Source of the DNA: Jeotgalibacillus sp. S-D1
Lineage (GTDB): Bacteria > Bacillota > Bacilli > Bacillales > Jeotgalibacillaceae
NCBI RefSeq assembly: GCF_004358665.1
Contig: NZ_SMZR01000003.1
Location: forward strand, 1 to 64,000
Reading direction: 5' to 3'
DNA length: 64,000 nt
A program made the position numbers and the translations under genes. A model generated the notes under the pieces. The model had not been told where the DNA came from. It saw only the letters and a list, made by a program, of their open reading frames with translations, and made no database searches. This document shows, in pieces, positions 63,038 through 64,000 of the stretch. Each line of letters begins with the position of its first letter. The first letter of the stretch is position 1.

Positions 63038-63733
63038 TTAAGTACCTGTACTTAGCGTTATACGCTCAATTCGTTTTTCCTGCTTCCCCTGGATAAGAGC
63101 TTGGACGTAAATTCCCGGAGTATGAACATTTTCGGGATTGATGCCGCCGGTTTCCGTTATGTCCTCCACTTCTGCAATGGTCACTTTTCCGGCTGCAGCG
63201 ATCATCGGGTTAAAATTTCTAGCCGTTTTGTTATAGACTAAATTTCCCGCCCGGTCAGCTTTTGCTGCCAGCACTAAACTGAAGTCAGCTATCAGTGCTT
63301 CCTCCAGCATATATTCCTTGCCGTTAAACGTTCGGATTTCACGGCCTTCAGCACGGGGTGTACCAACTCCGGCAGGGGTATAAAACGCGGGGATTCCCGC
63401 CCCTCCAGCCCGTATCTTTTCTGCAAGTGTTCCCTGCGGAGTGAGATCCACCTCTATTTCACCTGACAGCACCTGACGTTCAAATTCCTTGTTTTCTCCC
63501 ACATAAGAACCAATCATCTTTTTAATCTGCTTATTTTTCAGCAGCAAGCCCAGCCCCCAGTCGTCCACACCACAGTTGTTGGAAATGACGGTGAGATTCT
63601 TAACCTTTGAACGGACCAGCGCCTGAATTAAATTTTCCGGTATGCCTACTAAACCGAAACCCCCGGCCATTATCACTGCACCATCCTGGATCCCGCTTAC
63701 CGCTTCATCAAAAGAATTATAAATAGGTTTCAA
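63038..63733 (-). CDS. scoA: Succinyl-CoA:3-ketoacid CoA-transferase subunit A
   Basis: A 231-residue CoA-transferase alpha subunit. [16 protein letters not shown] near residue 20 is the CoA-binding glycine block, then [11 protein letters not shown] and [19 protein letters not shown]. The start is TTG 63733 (encoding MKPIYNSF), six bases after GGGAGTG; an in-frame TTG at 63754 lies before the ribosome site. It is first in the ketone-body operon. Confidence 0.94.
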   Translation of the reverse strand: MKPIYNSFDEAVSGIQDGAVIMAGGFGLVGIPENLIQALVRSKVKNLTVISNNCGVDDWGLGLLLKNKQIKKMIGSYVGENKEFERQVLSGEIEVDLTPQGTLAEKIRAGGAGIPAFYTPAGVGTPRAEGREIRTFNGKEYMLEEALIADFSLVLAAKADRAGNLVYNKTARNFNPMIAAAGKVTIAEVEDITETGGINPENVHTPGIYVQALIQGKQEKRIERITLSTGT

Positions 63734-63772
63734 TACAGTCACTCCCTGCCTCAATAAGATTACTACTCTACC

Positions 63773-63801
63773 AATATTGTAATCGCTTACTAGAATGTCA
63801 A
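63773..63801 (-). promoter_or_regulatory. scoA promoter with an internal near-perfect cre
   Basis: On the minus strand TTGACA (63801-63796) and AATATT (63778-63773) are 17 bp apart. AGTAAGCGATTACA, matching the cre consensus in all but its first base, fills the spacer (63778-63791). CcpA binding there would block the polymerase. Confidence 0.65.
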
Positions 63802-63900
63802 GCCTTTACCTCTTTAATTGTTAAAATATTATGACTTATTTTCTTTTAACAGTGTACCTTCTGTTTTCTGATAGGTAAAATGAATAATAACTATATTACT

Positions 63901-63917
63901 TATAACAAAAAGTTATA
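63901..63917. promoter_or_regulatory. Inverted repeat before the LysR gene
   Basis: TATAAC - AAAAA - GTTATA is a short LysR-type palindrome just ahead of the ribosome site at 63921-63926. It could be an autoregulatory site or a leader hairpin. Confidence 0.4.
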
Positions 63918-63934
63918 GGTTAGGAGGTTTTATC

Positions 63935-64000
63935 TTGGATATCAGACAGTTAGGCTATTTCATTGAGGTAGCCAGGCATAAAAGCTTCACAAAAGCCTCC
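63935..64000 (+). CDS. LysR-family regulator, cut by the window end
   Basis: Only the first 22 codons are seen, starting TTG behind TAGGAGG: MDIRQLGYFIEVARHKSFTK, the first helix of a LysR winged-helix domain. It is divergent from scoA and is the likely regulator of the ketone-body operon. Confidence 0.85.
   Translation, partial: MDIRQLGYFIEVARHKSFTKAS

Overview
The window looks like chromosomal DNA of a low-to-moderate G+C member of the Bacillaceae. Three S-box (SAM-I) leaders, a T-box leader, strong GGAGG ribosome sites with frequent TTG/GTG starts, two CcpA-type cre boxes, and Bacillus-type hut, mtn, kip/ycs, sco and opu gene sets all point that way. No rRNA, tRNA, CRISPR array, transposase or phage gene was seen. 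Genus cannot be fixed by eye.

Layout. 1-535: two tandem copies of a 269-bp repeat built from a 21-bp-periodic ATCGAT array. 0.57-2.2 kb: a T-box leader and an MFS transporter. 2.2-9.1 kb: housekeeping genes (HAD phosphatase, rRNA pseudouridine synthase, a TM-helix channel-like protein, a sodium:solute symporter with a small partner, a YebC-type protein) with two GC-rich intergenic repeats. 9.4-14.9 kb: histidine degradation, hutUIGH. 15.3-21.8 kb: methionine salvage as two divergent S-box units (mtnKA leftward, mtnWXBD rightward). 21.9-30.1 kb: an accessory stretch of small unrelated genes, decayed ORFs, one visibly GC-rich gene and five copies of a small palindromic repeat. 30.3-33.6 kb: secreted CAP and CWB2 proteins and another 21-bp array. 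33.7-43.8 kb: a LacI-controlled ABC importer facing GH3 and GH94 enzymes, best read as a beta-1,2-gluco-oligosaccharide (sophoro-oligosaccharide) system. 44.1-46.7 kb: an S-box in front of a secreted M14 metallopeptidase. 46.8-51.5 kb: PH-domain protein, ANT(6)-type enzyme, and a cstA / CC-tail protein / ArsA-type ATPase set. 51.7-55.1 kb: osmoprotectant ABC transporter. 55.3-59.0 kb: 5-oxoprolinase pxpBCA with an NRAMP-like protein. 59.2-64.0 kb: VanZ-like protein, a 42-residue membrane peptide, and a ketone-body operon (scoA, scoB, gntP-type permease, bdh) divergent from a truncated LysR gene.

Themes. Much of the window is nutrient scavenging (histidine, methylthioribose, 5-oxoproline, hydroxybutyrate/acetoacetate, beta-1,2-glucan fragments, perhaps peptides), several parts visibly under SAM, tRNA or carbon-catabolite control. 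The most unusual signal is the 21-bp array. It occurs four times at three loci, each time as five units, a 30-bp gap and four units. It reads as heptads of the form xIDKxxx, but the frame is broken in three of the four copies. Second is the S-box in front of an M14 peptidase, and third is the methionine-salvage leader into which two repeat families appear to have been inserted between the riboswitch terminator and mtnK.
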